Assembly (NCBI RefSeq): GCF_004799515.1 | Contig: NZ_SSMX01000004.1 | Span: 180,824-244,823, forward strand | Source of the DNA: Phenylobacterium sp. | GTDB lineage: Bacteria > Pseudomonadota > Alphaproteobacteria > Caulobacterales > Caulobacteraceae | Direction: 5' to 3' | DNA: 64,000 bases | Shown: positions 16,964-26,352 of the stretch, piece by piece | Layout of the letters: every line of letters starts with the position of its first letter | How positions within the stretch are numbered: the first letter of the stretch is position 1 | Translations under genes and position numbers: made by a program | Notes under the pieces: model-generated | Seen by the model: the letters and a program-made list of their open reading frames with translations, nothing else | What the model was told of the DNA's origin: nothing | The model's database searches: none

Positions 16964-18004
16964 TTACCGTGTGGCCAAGTCGACGACCGCCTGGGCAAAG
17001 GCTTGCGGGTCTTCCTGAGGCAGGTTGTGACCGATGCCGCCGGTCACGGTGCGATGGGCGTAAGGGCCGATGAACTTCCGCGCGTAGGCGCCGGGCTCGA
17101 GATGCGGCGCGCCGTTGGCGTCGCCTTCCAGCGTGATCGACGGGACGATGATCGCCGGCGCCGACGCGAGCTTCTGCTCGAACGGGTCATACTTGGCCTC
17201 GCCCTCTACTAAGCCCTGTCGCCAACGGTAGTTGTGGATGACGACCGCGACGTGATCGGGATTGTCTAAGGCCACGGCTGAGCGGTCGAAGGTTGCGGCG
17301 TCAAAGCCCCACTTCGGCGACGCCAGCTTCCAGATCAGCCCAGCGAAGTCGCGGCGATATTTCTCATAGCCGGCTCGCCCTCGCTCGGTGGCGAAGTAGA
17401 ACTGATACCACCACTGGAATTCGGCCTCTGGCGGCAACGGCGCCCGCCCCGCCGCCTGGCTGCTGATCAGGTAGCCGCTCACCGAGACCAGGCCCACGCA
17501 GCGCTCAGGCCAGAGCGCAGCCAGGATGTCGGCCGTTCGCGCGCCCCAGTCGCAGCCGGCAACGATCGCTTTCGGGATCTTGAGCGCATCCAGCAAGGCG
17601 ATGGCGTCCACGGCGAGGGCCGCAGGTTGTCCGTTGCGGACCGTGTCGCTCGAGATGAATTGCGTCGTACCGAAGCCGCGGAGGAACGGCACGATCACCC
17701 GATAGCCTTTCGACGCCAGCCAGGGCGCGACGTCCACGTAGGTGTGGATGTCGTAGGGCCAGCCGTGGAGGAGCAAAACCGCGGGGCCGCCGGCAGGACC
17801 AAGCTCCGCATATCCTACATTCAATACACCCGCGTGGATTTGCTTCAGCGGGCCGAGGGACGTGTCGCCCGGCCGAACGTCGCCAAGCCGCGCCGCACTG
17901 GCCCGCGCATGTGCCAGCCCGCTAATCGCCAACTCCGCCGCAGCGACTGTCATGACTGAGGCGCCGAGCACGCGGCGGCGGTTTGGATGGATCAGATCGA
18001 GCAT
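16964..18004 (-). CDS. Exported alpha/beta hydrolase, epoxide hydrolase/dehalogenase type
   Basis: 346 residues. An N-terminal RRRVLGASVM segment with a hydrophobic stretch suggests a Tat signal. The fold is marked by HGWPYD (oxyanion HGXP), Asp152 in AGCDWGA as nucleophile, and a C-terminal GGIGHNLPQEDP with the catalytic histidine. An Asp nucleophile rather than Ser indicates the epoxide hydrolase or haloalkane dehalogenase branch; substrate unknown. It follows the next hydrolase gene by 32 nt on the same strand, so both probably share the promoter near 18991. Confidence 0.85.
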   Translation of the reverse strand: MLDLIHPNRRRVLGASVMTVAAAELAISGLAHARASAARLGDVRPGDTSLGPLKQIHAGVLNVGYAELGPAGGPAVLLLHGWPYDIHTYVDVAPWLASKGYRVIVPFLRGFGTTQFISSDTVRNGQPAALAVDAIALLDALKIPKAIVAGCDWGARTADILAALWPERCVGLVSVSGYLISSQAAGRAPLPPEAEFQWWYQFYFATERGRAGYEKYRRDFAGLIWKLASPKWGFDAATFDRSAVALDNPDHVAVVIHNYRWRQGLVEGEAKYDPFEQKLASAPAIIVPSITLEGDANGAPHLEPGAYARKFIGPYAHRTVTGGIGHNLPQEDPQAFAQAVVDLATR

Positions 18005-18036
18005 CGGATGTCCCTCGGGTCAAAGGTCACGCCCGA

Positions 18037-18896
18037 TCAGGACGCCTTGGCGGCGGCTTCGATCAAGGCGGCCACCTCGTGCGGGTGGGTGACCATGACC
18101 ACGTGCGACGCCCCGCGCACCACGACGACTTTCCGGGCATGGGCGCGGGCGGCCATGAACGCGAGCGCTGCCGGCGGAATGTTGCGATCCGCCGTGCCAT
18201 AAATCGACCAGGACGGAATGGTCTTCCAAGCCGCGGTGACCGCGGGCTCGGTGAGCGCTCGCTGATCGACGGGTCGCTGTGCCGCTGCCATGAGACTGGC
18301 CTGAGGGGCGGGGACATCTGCGGCGAACTGGGCGCGGTAGCGGTCCTGCAGGATGTAGAGGTCCTTTCCGCCGCCGGGCAGATTGACCGGAGGGGCGAGA
18401 GTCGGGCCCAAGGTGCTGCCGGGGAACTTGCCGGTCAGGCCGAGACTGGTCTCCCCTGGTGCAGGCGCGAAAGCGTCCACAAAGACAAGGCCCTTCACGT
18501 TGGGCGCACTGCTGGCCGCGACCGACACAACCGTGCCGCCGTAGGAATGTCCGACAAGGATGACAGGACCCTTCACCGTGCGGACGACCGAGGCGACGTA
18601 GGCCGCATCACCGGCCACGCTGCGCAGGGGGTTGGCTACGGCCACCACCGGATAGCCGTCTCGCGTGAGGTCGGTCATCACCCCATTCCAGCTCGAAGAC
18701 TCCGCGAAAGCGCCATGGACGAGAATGATCTCGGCTTGGTGGCGGGCTGAGTGACGGCCGGCGTCGCGACCGCCAGGGCGCCGGTCAGAACCGCGGCGTT
18801 CGCCAGAATGAGGCCAAGGAGCCCACGCGCCGGATGAACCGCACGCGCTGTGCAGGAGGTGGGTCGCGGCAACTTCACGATGTGGGGATGGGTCAT
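18037..18896 (-). pseudogene. Exported alpha/beta hydrolase, interrupted by a single-base frameshift
   Basis: From ATG 18896 (AGGA upstream) the frame encodes a signal-bearing N-terminus ending ATPAVTQPATKP, then goes out of frame and stops at 18678. In the shifted frame the missing core appears at once: IILVHGAFAESSSWNG, running into the downstream frame with VMTDLTRDGYPVVAV, VGHSYGGTVV (Ser nucleophile) and GASHVVMVTHP (His). One lost base near CCGAGATC (about 18735) explains the break. Either a real inactivation or a sequence error; with the base restored it would be a normal 286-residue hydrolase. Confidence 0.75.
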
Positions 18897-18990
18897 GGGA
18901 TCGTCCTGATGAAGGTGGAGTGCCGGCCCTCCCATTGGGAAGACCCTGGCCTTAGGCGCCCATCAGAGCAGTGGCGCCGCCTCGCGGATA

Positions 18991-19015
18991 TTTGGACGAT
19001 GGTGTCGTAGACACC
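18991..19015 (-). promoter_or_regulatory. FixJ-regulon candidate site A
   Basis: Plus strand reads TTTGGACGAT then GGTGTC-GTA-GACACC, a perfect 6-bp inverted repeat (19001-19015). It is about 95 bp upstream of the frameshifted hydrolase start and shares sequence and layout with the sites at 20341 and 24025. Confidence 0.6.
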
Positions 19016-19046
19016 TTGGCGCCCATCCGAATACAGCCGTCCGAGC

Positions 19047-20276
19047 TCATCCGAAGGTGAAGTCGTAGGCGCGGACGCCGGCGTCCAGGAACTCGATTTC
19101 GAAGGTCCTCGCCACCACTGGGCGCGCCTGGCGGACTAGCTGATACATGCGCGGTTCCACGACCCGTCCGAGGCCACCGGCGTCCACATCGACGCCGTGA
19201 TCGGCGCCCGGAGCCTTGCCGTCGATCGTGATGCGGAAGCGCACGGGACGACCGTCCGCGGACGGCCCCAGGATCAGGTGGAGGTCGCGGGCATGGAAGC
19301 GGTAGGCGATCCGACCGGACGCTTGATCCAGCGTCGCGAATTCGTCCCCGGCGGTCCAGAGCCCGGCAAGGCTCCACCGGTTCAGCCCCAACGAGATGTC
19401 ACCGCGGTAGGTTCGTCTCTCGTCATGCTTCAGCCCCCCGGGCGAAGCAAAGCCGCTCGCTCGGCCATAGCCGATGTAGGTCTCGGGCGAGCCCAGATCG
19501 CGCTCATCGGGAGCGGCTTCCGCGCCCTCCCCGGTGACGAGGGTGATCGCGCCGCCGACCGGCCTGCCGTTCGCTTCTGAGAGCAGCTTCTGGATCAGAC
19601 GCTCGGACTGATCGTAGCTGCCCTCCCCGAGCACCTGACGGCGGACGCGGCCGTCGGATCCGAGGAAATAGAGCGCCGGCCAGGCCTCGTTGTTGAACGC
19701 CCGCCAGACATGGAAATGGCTGTCGAGCACGACCGGATAGTCCACGCCATAGGACGCCGAGGCGCGCCGGACGTTGGCGAGGTCCTTCTCGAACTCGAAT
19801 TCGGGTGTGTGAACGCCCACAACCACTAGGCCTTCGGCCCGATATTTCTCGGCCCAGGCCCGCACATACGGGAGCACGCGCAGGCTGTTGATGCAGGAGT
19901 AGGTCCAGAAGTTCACCAGCACGACCTTACCCCTCAGGTCCTGGGCCCGAAGCGGCGGCGTGTTCAGCCAGGGTCCCGCCGCCAACACTGCGCGTTGCTG
20001 CGCCGAGAGCGCCGCACCGGGTCCCGCAAGAGCCGCGGTCCCAAGACCCAGCGCGGCGGTGCGCCCTTGGCCTTCTGCGCCCGTGGCGAGAGCCAGCGCG
20101 GCCATGCCGAGAACGCCCAGGGCCGCGAACGCGAGGCCGATGCGAAGGCGCTCTGCGCCGCCGCCACGCGCCCAGATCTCCATCAATCTGGGCAGGGCGA
20201 GCGGCAGGACGCACACCGTGCTCGCCACGGCGAGGGCGAGCACGCCGGCCCAAAGGCCGAGACTGGTGAGGGACAT
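19047..20276 (-). CDS. DipZ-like thioredoxin-domain membrane protein with CINS instead of CXXC
   Basis: 409 residues: membrane segments at about 5-30 and 43-65, a TlpA-like thioredoxin domain (about 100-245) and a C-terminal DipZ-type beta domain (about 265-409; SPETYIGYGRA, LNRWSLAGLWTAGDEF). The active-site region NFWTYSCINSLRVLPY matches DipZ except that the second cysteine is Ser131, leaving only Cys128. Loss of the pair would prevent normal disulfide exchange, so the protein may trap substrates or have another use. ATG 20276 has AAGGG upstream. The regulatory site at 20341 precedes it. Confidence 0.85.
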   Translation of the reverse strand: MSLTSLGLWAGVLALAVASTVCVLPLALPRLMEIWARGGGAERLRIGLAFAALGVLGMAALALATGAEGQGRTAALGLGTAALAGPGAALSAQQRAVLAAGPWLNTPPLRAQDLRGKVVLVNFWTYSCINSLRVLPYVRAWAEKYRAEGLVVVGVHTPEFEFEKDLANVRRASASYGVDYPVVLDSHFHVWRAFNNEAWPALYFLGSDGRVRRQVLGEGSYDQSERLIQKLLSEANGRPVGGAITLVTGEGAEAAPDERDLGSPETYIGYGRASGFASPGGLKHDERRTYRGDISLGLNRWSLAGLWTAGDEFATLDQASGRIAYRFHARDLHLILGPSADGRPVRFRITIDGKAPGADHGVDVDAGGLGRVVEPRMYQLVRQARPVVARTFEIEFLDAGVRAYDFTFG

Positions 20277-20340
20277 TGGGAAACCCTTCGGCGGCGTTGA
20301 GGCCTGCCGACATCAAACCAGTACGGGGGGCGCCGATCTA

Positions 20341-20373
20341 TTTGGACGAAGGTATCCAGGACACCATGGTGTC
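20341..20373 (-). promoter_or_regulatory. FixJ-regulon candidate site B
   Basis: TTTGGACGAA followed by GGTATC-CAG-GACACC (one mismatch in the inverted repeat), continuing as CATGGTGTC to form a second palindrome. It lies 65-97 bp upstream of the DipZ-like gene. Confidence 0.6.
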
Positions 20374-20402
20374 GCTCGAGTGCCGCGACGCAGGCGCGGC
20401 TT

Positions 20403-21089
20403 TCAGCCCTTCTGGGGCGTCCCGATTCCCAGCCGCTCGCCCATCTTGACCAGGTCCGCAAAGGTCGCGGCCTTCATCTTGCGCACCATGCGGCCGCGGT
20501 GGGCCTTGACGGTGATCTCGCTGATGCCGAGGTCGGCGGCGACCTGCTTGTTCAGGAGCCCCTCGACTACCATCGCCAGTATCTCCCGCTCCCGCGGGGT
20601 GAGCCGTTCATATCGAGCCCGTAACATCCGGCTCTCGGCGCCATGGTCGGCGGCAGCCTGACTTCGCTCGATGGCGTCTCCAACGGCGGCCAGCAAGGCG
20701 TGCTTGTCGATCGGCTTGGTCAGGAACTCCATCGCTCCGGCCTTCATGGCCCGCACCGTCATCGGCACGTCGCCGTAACCGGTGATGAAGATGATCGGCA
20801 TCTCCGTCTGATCGGCGCCGACCTTGTCCTGGAGATCGAGCCCGTTGAGATCCGGCAGGTTGACGTCGAGAACGAGGCAGCTCGGACCAGCGGCCGGCGC
20901 CCGCGCCAGGAACGCCTGCGCCGAGGCGAACGTCTCGGGGCGCCAGCCGGCGGCAGCGACAAGATGTTCGAGGGATTCCCGCACGGAAATATCATCGTCG
21001 ACGATGAAGACAGTGGGGGCGTCGACAAGGTCGGACACCGACTCCTCGACTTCCGATTCCCTGAGCGGTTCTAGCGGGCTGGCGAGCAT
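20403..21089 (-). CDS. FixJ/NodW-type response regulator
   Basis: 228 residues. Receiver domain (24-140) with acidic DDD at 31-33, phospho-acceptor Asp75 in LVLDVNLPDLNG and conserved Lys in FLTKPID. C-terminal LuxR-type HTH (about 160-220): LTPREREILAMVVEGLLNKQVAADLGISEITVKAHRGRMVRKM. I start at ATG 21089, which has GAGAGGA upstream and follows the receiver gene by 10 nt. With the kinase and single-domain regulator it forms a three-gene signalling operon. It likely binds the GGTGTC-N3-GACACC sites nearby. Confidence 0.92.
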   Translation of the reverse strand: MLASPLEPLRESEVEESVSDLVDAPTVFIVDDDISVRESLEHLVAAAGWRPETFASAQAFLARAPAAGPSCLVLDVNLPDLNGLDLQDKVGADQTEMPIIFITGYGDVPMTVRAMKAGAMEFLTKPIDKHALLAAVGDAIERSQAAADHGAESRMLRARYERLTPREREILAMVVEGLLNKQVAADLGISEITVKAHRGRMVRKMKAATFADLVKMGERLGIGTPQKG

Positions 21090-21099
21090 GACGGTCCTC

Positions 21100-21474
21100 T
21101 CAATTCTGCCCAAGGGCGGCGCGGACGGCTTCACGAAGCGCGGTGTGGCTGAACGGTTTGAACAGGCATTCCACGGCGCCGTCCTCCATCAGCCGCGGCC
21201 GCAGGGTCGCATCGGTGTCGGCGGTGATGAAGACGATGGGGATCGGCTGCCGACGGCGACGAAGTTCCTCCTGGAGATCCGGCCCGGACATCCCCGGCAT
21301 GGCGACGTCCAGGAGGAGGCAACGGGTCTGGCCGATGTAGCCAGAGGCGAGAAATCCCTCCGCGGATGAGAACACCTGCACGGCAAACCCAAACTGCCGC
21401 AGCATGTCCGGCAGCGCCTCGCGGACAGATTGATCGTCGTCGACAACCGAGACGAGGGACTTCGAGGCGATCAT
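21100..21474 (-). CDS. Single-domain response regulator (CheY-like receiver)
   Basis: 124 residues, receiver only: VVDDDQSVREAL, Asp56 in LLLDVAMPGMSG, Thr in IVFITAD, Lys in CLFKPFS. No output domain, so it may act as a phosphate sink or shuttle between the kinase and the FixJ-like regulator. Overlaps the kinase stop by 4 nt, showing coupled translation. Confidence 0.92.
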   Translation of the reverse strand: MIASKSLVSVVDDDQSVREALPDMLRQFGFAVQVFSSAEGFLASGYIGQTRCLLLDVAMPGMSGPDLQEELRRRRQPIPIVFITADTDATLRPRLMEDGAVECLFKPFSHTALREAVRAALGQN

Positions 21475-23906
21475 CGTTTGCTCACGCTGTTACTGAAGCT
21501 CCGCCCAGGATCCGATGCGGCCGGGGTAGCCGTGACGCCTTGCCGGCCGGCGTCCACCGCCCCTTTGGGACGCGGGGGAATTGAAAACGAGAAGGTGGCG
21601 CCTGGCCCGTCGTTAGGGATCGCCCAGAGGCGGCCGCGGTGGCTTGCGATGATCGAACGGCTGACCGAAAGGCCGATCCCCATGCCGCCGGTCTTGGTGG
21701 TGTAGAAGGCGTCGAAGAGCCGGTCGGCGACGTCTGGACCGAAACCCGCCCCCGCGTCCTCGACGGACAGGCGGACCGCATCTCCTGCGTCCCGCTCGGT
21801 CCTGACCACGATCTGCCGCGGCCTATCGTCGATCCCGCTCATGGCGTCCGACGCATTCAGCAGCAGGTTGAGGATGACCTGCTGTAGCTGCACGCGGTCG
21901 CCCGTGACCGACGGAAGATCGTTCGCGAACTCGTAGCGGACGACGACATGGTTGCGTTGTAGCTCGCTCATCGCCAGCGCGATCACCTCGCGCGCGACGG
22001 CGCTCAGATCCATCGTTTCGAGCTGGGCGTCCTTGTTCGTGAACAGCGCCCGCAGTCGGGCGATCACTTCGGCCGCCCGGTTGCCGTCCCGGATCGTACG
22101 CCGGACGGTTTCCCGAGCGCCGCGCACGTCGGGAGGGTCAGCATCCAGCATCATCATGCAGGTGTCGGCATTCGTGATGATGCCCGACAGCGGCTGGTTG
22201 ACCTCGTGGGCGATGGAGGCGGTCAAGGCGCCAAGACTGGAGACGCGGGCCACCCGCGCGAGTTCGGACCTGGCCTTGGTGAGCGCCTCCTCCGACAACC
22301 GGCGCGGCGTCACGTCCTGCACGGCGGCGATGTACTCCAGCTCGCCGTCCTGATCACGGCCCGCACTCGCCACCACGTAGAGGTACTTCGTCGCGCCGTC
22401 CGGCATCAGCAGCCGGTACTCATGGATGTAGTCGTTCCCGAGCTGCTGGGCGTCCAGCATGTCCTTGAAGGTGAAGGCGTCGTCGGGATGCACGCGGGTC
22501 ATGATCAGGTCGAGGGTCACCGGAACGCCCGGCTCGAATTCGAACATGCGGTAGATCTCGTCCGACCAAGTGATCTCGCCTGTGGACATGCGCTTGGAGA
22601 GGCCGCCGGTCGAACTTAGTCGCCGCGTCTCTGCGAGGAAGGCCTCGCTCCGCTTCAGCGCCGCGTCGCTCTGCGCGCGCTCAATGGCGATGCTGGCGAT
22701 ATGGACGATCTGCTCGATGACTGCCTGATCCGCAGCGGTCGGGGTCTTCGGCTGATCGTAGTAGATCGCGATGGCCCCCAGGACCCGTCCGGGGCACGCC
22801 GGGATCGGGATCGACCAACACGACCGAAGGCCGTGCGCCATGGCCATTGGGAGCCAGTCGTCCGCCCACCGGGCCTCCTTTGAGAGGTCGGGCGCGATCA
22901 CCTGCCGGCCGTCGTGGACCGCCATCGCGCAAGGTCCGGACTCTACGGTCACCGGTCGCCCGACAATGGAGGTGATGAAGCTCTTGGGCAGACTTGGCGC
23001 CGCGCCGTGCTTCAGCCGCGCGGCGTGCGCGTCGATCAGGACGATGCTGCAATAGCCTCCGCTGATCGTGTCCTCGACCAGTCCACAGAGCGCGTCGAGG
23101 ATGCCGGCCATCGGCTGCCCGGTGGCGACCATCTCCAACACAAGTTTTTCGCCGGCGAGCAGCACTTCGGCCTGCTTGCGGTCGTCGATGTTCATCTGGA
23201 GGAGATGCCACATGGCGATGCGGCCATCGTCTTCGCGCAGCGGCACGCCCAGGGTCCGGAACCAGTGATATTCGCCGTCCGCGCGGAGGAAGCGGGCTTC
23301 GGTGTCGCAGTCTTCGCCGGTTGCAATGGAATGCCCCCAGCGGCGCATGAGTTCGGGGCGGTCGTCGGGATGAATCTTGGCGTCGACCGGAAGCGCCCTG
23401 AGCTCCTCGAAGGGTGTTCCGAAGTACTCCATCATCTGCCGATTGCCGTCCGCGAACACACCCTCCGGCGTCATCAACATCAGGTTCGCCGGGAGGCCGT
23501 CGATGATCGACCGGAAGCGGTGCTCGCTGACACGGAGCTGTTCTTCGGCCTGCTTGCGGTCCTCGATCTCGGTGTTGATCCCGACCCATTTCGTCGCTCG
23601 TCCGTCGGCGTCCAACAGGGGGGCGGTGCTGAAACGGAACCAGCGACACACGCCGTCGTGGCGGCGCAGCCGGGCTTCCGCTTCACCGGGCTGGCCGGAG
23701 GCGACGCTTGCGCGCCATGTCGCCAGCAGGCCCTCAAGATCGTCCGGGTGGATGGCGGCGTACCAGCCGAAGTCACAGGCCTGGCTTAAGGTGAGGCCGG
23801 TGTAGTCGCACCATCTCTGGTTCAGATAGTCGGTCCGTCCGTCCGGAAGCGCCGTCCAGACCAACCCGGGCAAGGCATCGACGACGCGGCTGAGGTCGTG
23901 CTCCAT
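21471..23906 (-). CDS. PAS-PAS-GAF-PAS sensor histidine kinase
   Basis: 811 residues, cytoplasmic (no membrane segments seen). PAS domains at about 1-120 and 125-245, each ending in the PAC motif DRKQAE; a GAF domain at about 255-410; a third PAS/PAC at about 420-540; HisKA with His567 in SIAHEVNQPLSG; and HATPase with NLLLNASDAM, DAGAGFGP and GGMGIGLSVSRSI. FixL-like in layout, though no haem ligand could be assigned. ATG 23906 follows GGGGAA. Probably phosphorylates the two regulators encoded downstream in the same operon. Confidence 0.93.
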   Translation of the reverse strand: MEHDLSRVVDALPGLVWTALPDGRTDYLNQRWCDYTGLTLSQACDFGWYAAIHPDDLEGLLATWRASVASGQPGEAEARLRRHDGVCRWFRFSTAPLLDADGRATKWVGINTEIEDRKQAEEQLRVSEHRFRSIIDGLPANLMLMTPEGVFADGNRQMMEYFGTPFEELRALPVDAKIHPDDRPELMRRWGHSIATGEDCDTEARFLRADGEYHWFRTLGVPLREDDGRIAMWHLLQMNIDDRKQAEVLLAGEKLVLEMVATGQPMAGILDALCGLVEDTISGGYCSIVLIDAHAARLKHGAAPSLPKSFITSIVGRPVTVESGPCAMAVHDGRQVIAPDLSKEARWADDWLPMAMAHGLRSCWSIPIPACPGRVLGAIAIYYDQPKTPTAADQAVIEQIVHIASIAIERAQSDAALKRSEAFLAETRRLSSTGGLSKRMSTGEITWSDEIYRMFEFEPGVPVTLDLIMTRVHPDDAFTFKDMLDAQQLGNDYIHEYRLLMPDGATKYLYVVASAGRDQDGELEYIAAVQDVTPRRLSEEALTKARSELARVARVSSLGALTASIAHEVNQPLSGIITNADTCMMMLDADPPDVRGARETVRRTIRDGNRAAEVIARLRALFTNKDAQLETMDLSAVAREVIALAMSELQRNHVVVRYEFANDLPSVTGDRVQLQQVILNLLLNASDAMSGIDDRPRQIVVRTERDAGDAVRLSVEDAGAGFGPDVADRLFDAFYTTKTGGMGIGLSVSRSIIASHRGRLWAIPNDGPGATFSFSIPPRPKGAVDAGRQGVTATPAASDPGRSFSNSVSKR

Positions 23907-23975
23907 CCTGTTCCCCTGGCGCCGTCCCAGCCGCCGTGCGCGTAGGATGCGCGGTGCTCGCCGCAGCGTCTATGA

Positions 23976-24049
23976 ACACCATGGTGTCGGGTCGGCGAAG
24001 GCGCCCGAGCGCCTTGGACACGATAGTATATCAGACACCATGGTCCAAA
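23976..24049. promoter_or_regulatory. FixJ-regulon candidate sites C and D in divergent promoter
   Basis: Site C (24025-24049) reads AGTATA-TCA-GACACC then ATGGTCCAAA, the reverse orientation of sites A and B, and faces the epoxide hydrolase gene 85 bp downstream. Site D is the perfect palindrome ACACCATGGTGT (23976-23987), 70 bp before the kinase start. Confidence 0.55.
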
Positions 24050-24133
24050 TATCGGGGCTCGAATTCTCCTGATCTCATGAATGGGTCGTCTGCGACCTGC
24101 AGCCAAATTCAAGATCACGTCAGGAGAACTTCC

Positions 24134-25450
24134 ATGAGCTCAGTATCCGGCTCGCCGACCCGGCGCAACGTGCTCGCCACGTCTGCAGCAGGGGGTGTCG
24201 TTGGCGCCGCCATGTTCGCCTCGCAAGGCTTCGCCGAAAGCCTTCTGGAGAGCGGCGGCGGGGGCGCGGGCGGACCCGCAATCCGACCCTTTCACGTCAA
24301 GGTGCCGGAGGCGGCGTTGACCGACCTTCGCCGCCGGATCGCCATGACCCGCTGGCCGGACAAGGAGACCGTCACCGACCAGACCCAGGGCGTCCAGCTC
24401 GCCAAGCTCCAGCCGCTCGTCCAGTACTGGGGCTCCGGCTACGACTGGCGCAAGGCGGAAGCCAAGCTCAACGCCCTCCCGCAGTTCATCACCGAGATCG
24501 ACGGCCTCGACATCCAGTTCATGCACATCCGCTCGCGCCACGCCGACGCGATGCCGATGATCATGACCCACGGCTGGCCGGGCTCGCCGCTGGAGCTCCT
24601 CAAGGTCATCGCGCCGCTCACCGACCCGACCGCGCACGGCGGCCGCGCCGAGGACGCCTTCCACCTCGTCCTGCCCACCATCCCCGGCTACGGCTTCTCG
24701 GGCAAACCTCGCGGGACCGAGTGGGGTCCGGAGCACATCTGCCGGGCTTGGGACACGCTGATGCAGCGCCTCGGCTACGCCAAGTATGTGTCGCAAGGCG
24801 GCGATTGGGGCGCAATCATCTCCGAGATCATGGCCGTCCAGGCGCCCCCGGGGCTGATGGGCATCCACATCAACATGCCCGGCACCACCCCGCCGAGCGT
24901 CCTTCGCCTGATCCAAAACCGCGACCCTGTCCCGGCGAACTTCTCGCCGGCGGAGAAGGCGGCCTTCGCCCGGCTCGAATACTTCTACCGCAAGGGCTTC
25001 GGCTACGCCGAGATGATGAACACCCGGCCGCAGACCCTGGGCTACAGCCTGGCGGACTCACCGGTGGGCATGCTGGCGTTCTTCTACGACAAGTTCGAGG
25101 AGTGGACGTTCACCGGCGGCCAGCCGGAGCGGGAACTGACCCGCGACGAGATGCTGGACGATGTCACCCTCTACTGGCTGACCAACACCGGCGCGTCCTC
25201 GTCGCGGTCCTACTGGGACGCAGCGCAAGGCGGGGGTGGGCCCTTCAACGCCTTCGACATCCCCAACGTGCCGGTGGCCGTGAGCATCTTCCCCGGCGAG
25301 ATCTACCCGGCGCCAAAAGCCTGGGGCGAGAAGTGCTTCAAGAAGCTCATCTACTGGAACGAGGTCGACAATGGCGGCCACTTCGCCGCCTGGGAACAGC
25401 CAGAGATCTTCACCAAGGAGATCCGGGCCGCGTTCCGATCGCTGCGCTGA
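24134..25450 (+). CDS. Tat-exported epoxide hydrolase (EHN family)
   Basis: 438 residues. Tat signal PTRRNVLATSAAGGVVGAA; epoxide-hydrolase N-terminal domain (about 50-160: IRPFHVKVPEAALTDLRRRIAMTRWPD); alpha/beta domain with HGWPGSP and nucleophilic Asp in SQGGDWGAI; C-terminal NGGHFAAWEQP supplies the histidine. Converts epoxides to diols; microsomal-type homologues have broad substrates. ATG 24134 has AGGAGA upstream; the open frame to 23936 is not used. Preceded by candidate FixJ site C and followed by a kinase and a hydrolase on the same strand. Confidence 0.93.
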   Translation: MSSVSGSPTRRNVLATSAAGGVVGAAMFASQGFAESLLESGGGGAGGPAIRPFHVKVPEAALTDLRRRIAMTRWPDKETVTDQTQGVQLAKLQPLVQYWGSGYDWRKAEAKLNALPQFITEIDGLDIQFMHIRSRHADAMPMIMTHGWPGSPLELLKVIAPLTDPTAHGGRAEDAFHLVLPTIPGYGFSGKPRGTEWGPEHICRAWDTLMQRLGYAKYVSQGGDWGAIISEIMAVQAPPGLMGIHINMPGTTPPSVLRLIQNRDPVPANFSPAEKAAFARLEYFYRKGFGYAEMMNTRPQTLGYSLADSPVGMLAFFYDKFEEWTFTGGQPERELTRDEMLDDVTLYWLTNTGASSSRSYWDAAQGGGGPFNAFDIPNVPVAVSIFPGEIYPAPKAWGEKCFKKLIYWNEVDNGGHFAAWEQPEIFTKEIRAAFRSLR

Positions 25451-25560
25451 TCGAGAGCCGGGTGGCGCGCGGGTCGCCGCGCGCCACCCTCTCTACCTCC
25501 CCGTCGATCGAATTCCGCTGCCCCGCGAGGGCGCGGGCAGCTCCATCCAGGACACAGACA

Positions 25561-26352
25561 ATGGACCCTCGGCCCTTCGAAGACCTGTGCGTGCGCGAGC
25601 GTCAGGACCAAGCCACCGGCGGAGCCCAGCTCCGGCGCCTGGCCGCGGTCGGCCTGATGACCCCAAGCATCGCGCACGACGTCAACAACATGCTGCAGAG
25701 CGTCGGCGGCGTGCTCCATATGATCGACCGGCGGATCGCCCACGGTTCGCCGGAGGAGGTCGCGATGCTGACCGCCGAAGGTCTGCAGGCGATCGACAGG
25801 GCCACGGCGCTTTCCAAGCGGCTGATGGCCTTCGGGCGGCCCGGCGCGTCCATGCAGTCCCGGGTCGAGGTCAATGCCCTGCTGCGCGATCTCAAGCCGC
25901 TTCTTCAGTGGGCGCTGGGGTTCGAGATCGTGCTCGACATGTCGCTGACGGAACGCGAGCTCGAGACCTGGTGCGACCCGCAGGATCTGGAAAATGCGGT
26001 GATGAACCTCGCGGTCAACGCCCGCGACGCCATGCCGGAAGGTGGTGTGTTCTCGCTCAGGACCGTGCGCGCCGAACTTCCGCTCGACCTGCCCGGCTTG
26101 CTCAGCGGCAACTACGTCATCATCGTCGCCGGCGACACCGGCGAAGGTATGACGCCTGAGGTGATCACGCGCGCCTTCGACCCCTTCTTCACCACCAAAG
26201 GACCCAGTGAAGGCTTCGGCATGGGACTCCCGTCGGTAAAGGCGTTTGTCGACGCCAGCGGCGGCGTCGTCGACATTATCAGCCGTCCCGGACTGGGGGC
26301 GACGGTGCGGCTCTACCTGCCGCTCGCCCGCCCGAAAACGCCTCCGGATTGA
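25561..26352 (+). CDS. Short sensor histidine kinase without sensor domain
   Basis: 263 residues. HisKA-like helix with His39 in SIAHDVNNMLQSV, then HATPase with NLAVNARDAMPEGG, GDTGEGM and a variant G-box GFGMGLPSVKAF. No PAS, GAF or membrane part, so input must come from a partner protein. NtrB-like SIAHDVNN supports genuine kinase activity. Lies 110 bp after the epoxide hydrolase in the same direction; no cognate regulator adjoins it, so it may feed the FixJ-like regulator. Confidence 0.88.
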   Translation: MDPRPFEDLCVRERQDQATGGAQLRRLAAVGLMTPSIAHDVNNMLQSVGGVLHMIDRRIAHGSPEEVAMLTAEGLQAIDRATALSKRLMAFGRPGASMQSRVEVNALLRDLKPLLQWALGFEIVLDMSLTERELETWCDPQDLENAVMNLAVNARDAMPEGGVFSLRTVRAELPLDLPGLLSGNYVIIVAGDTGEGMTPEVITRAFDPFFTTKGPSEGFGMGLPSVKAFVDASGGVVDIISRPGLGATVRLYLPLARPKTPPD

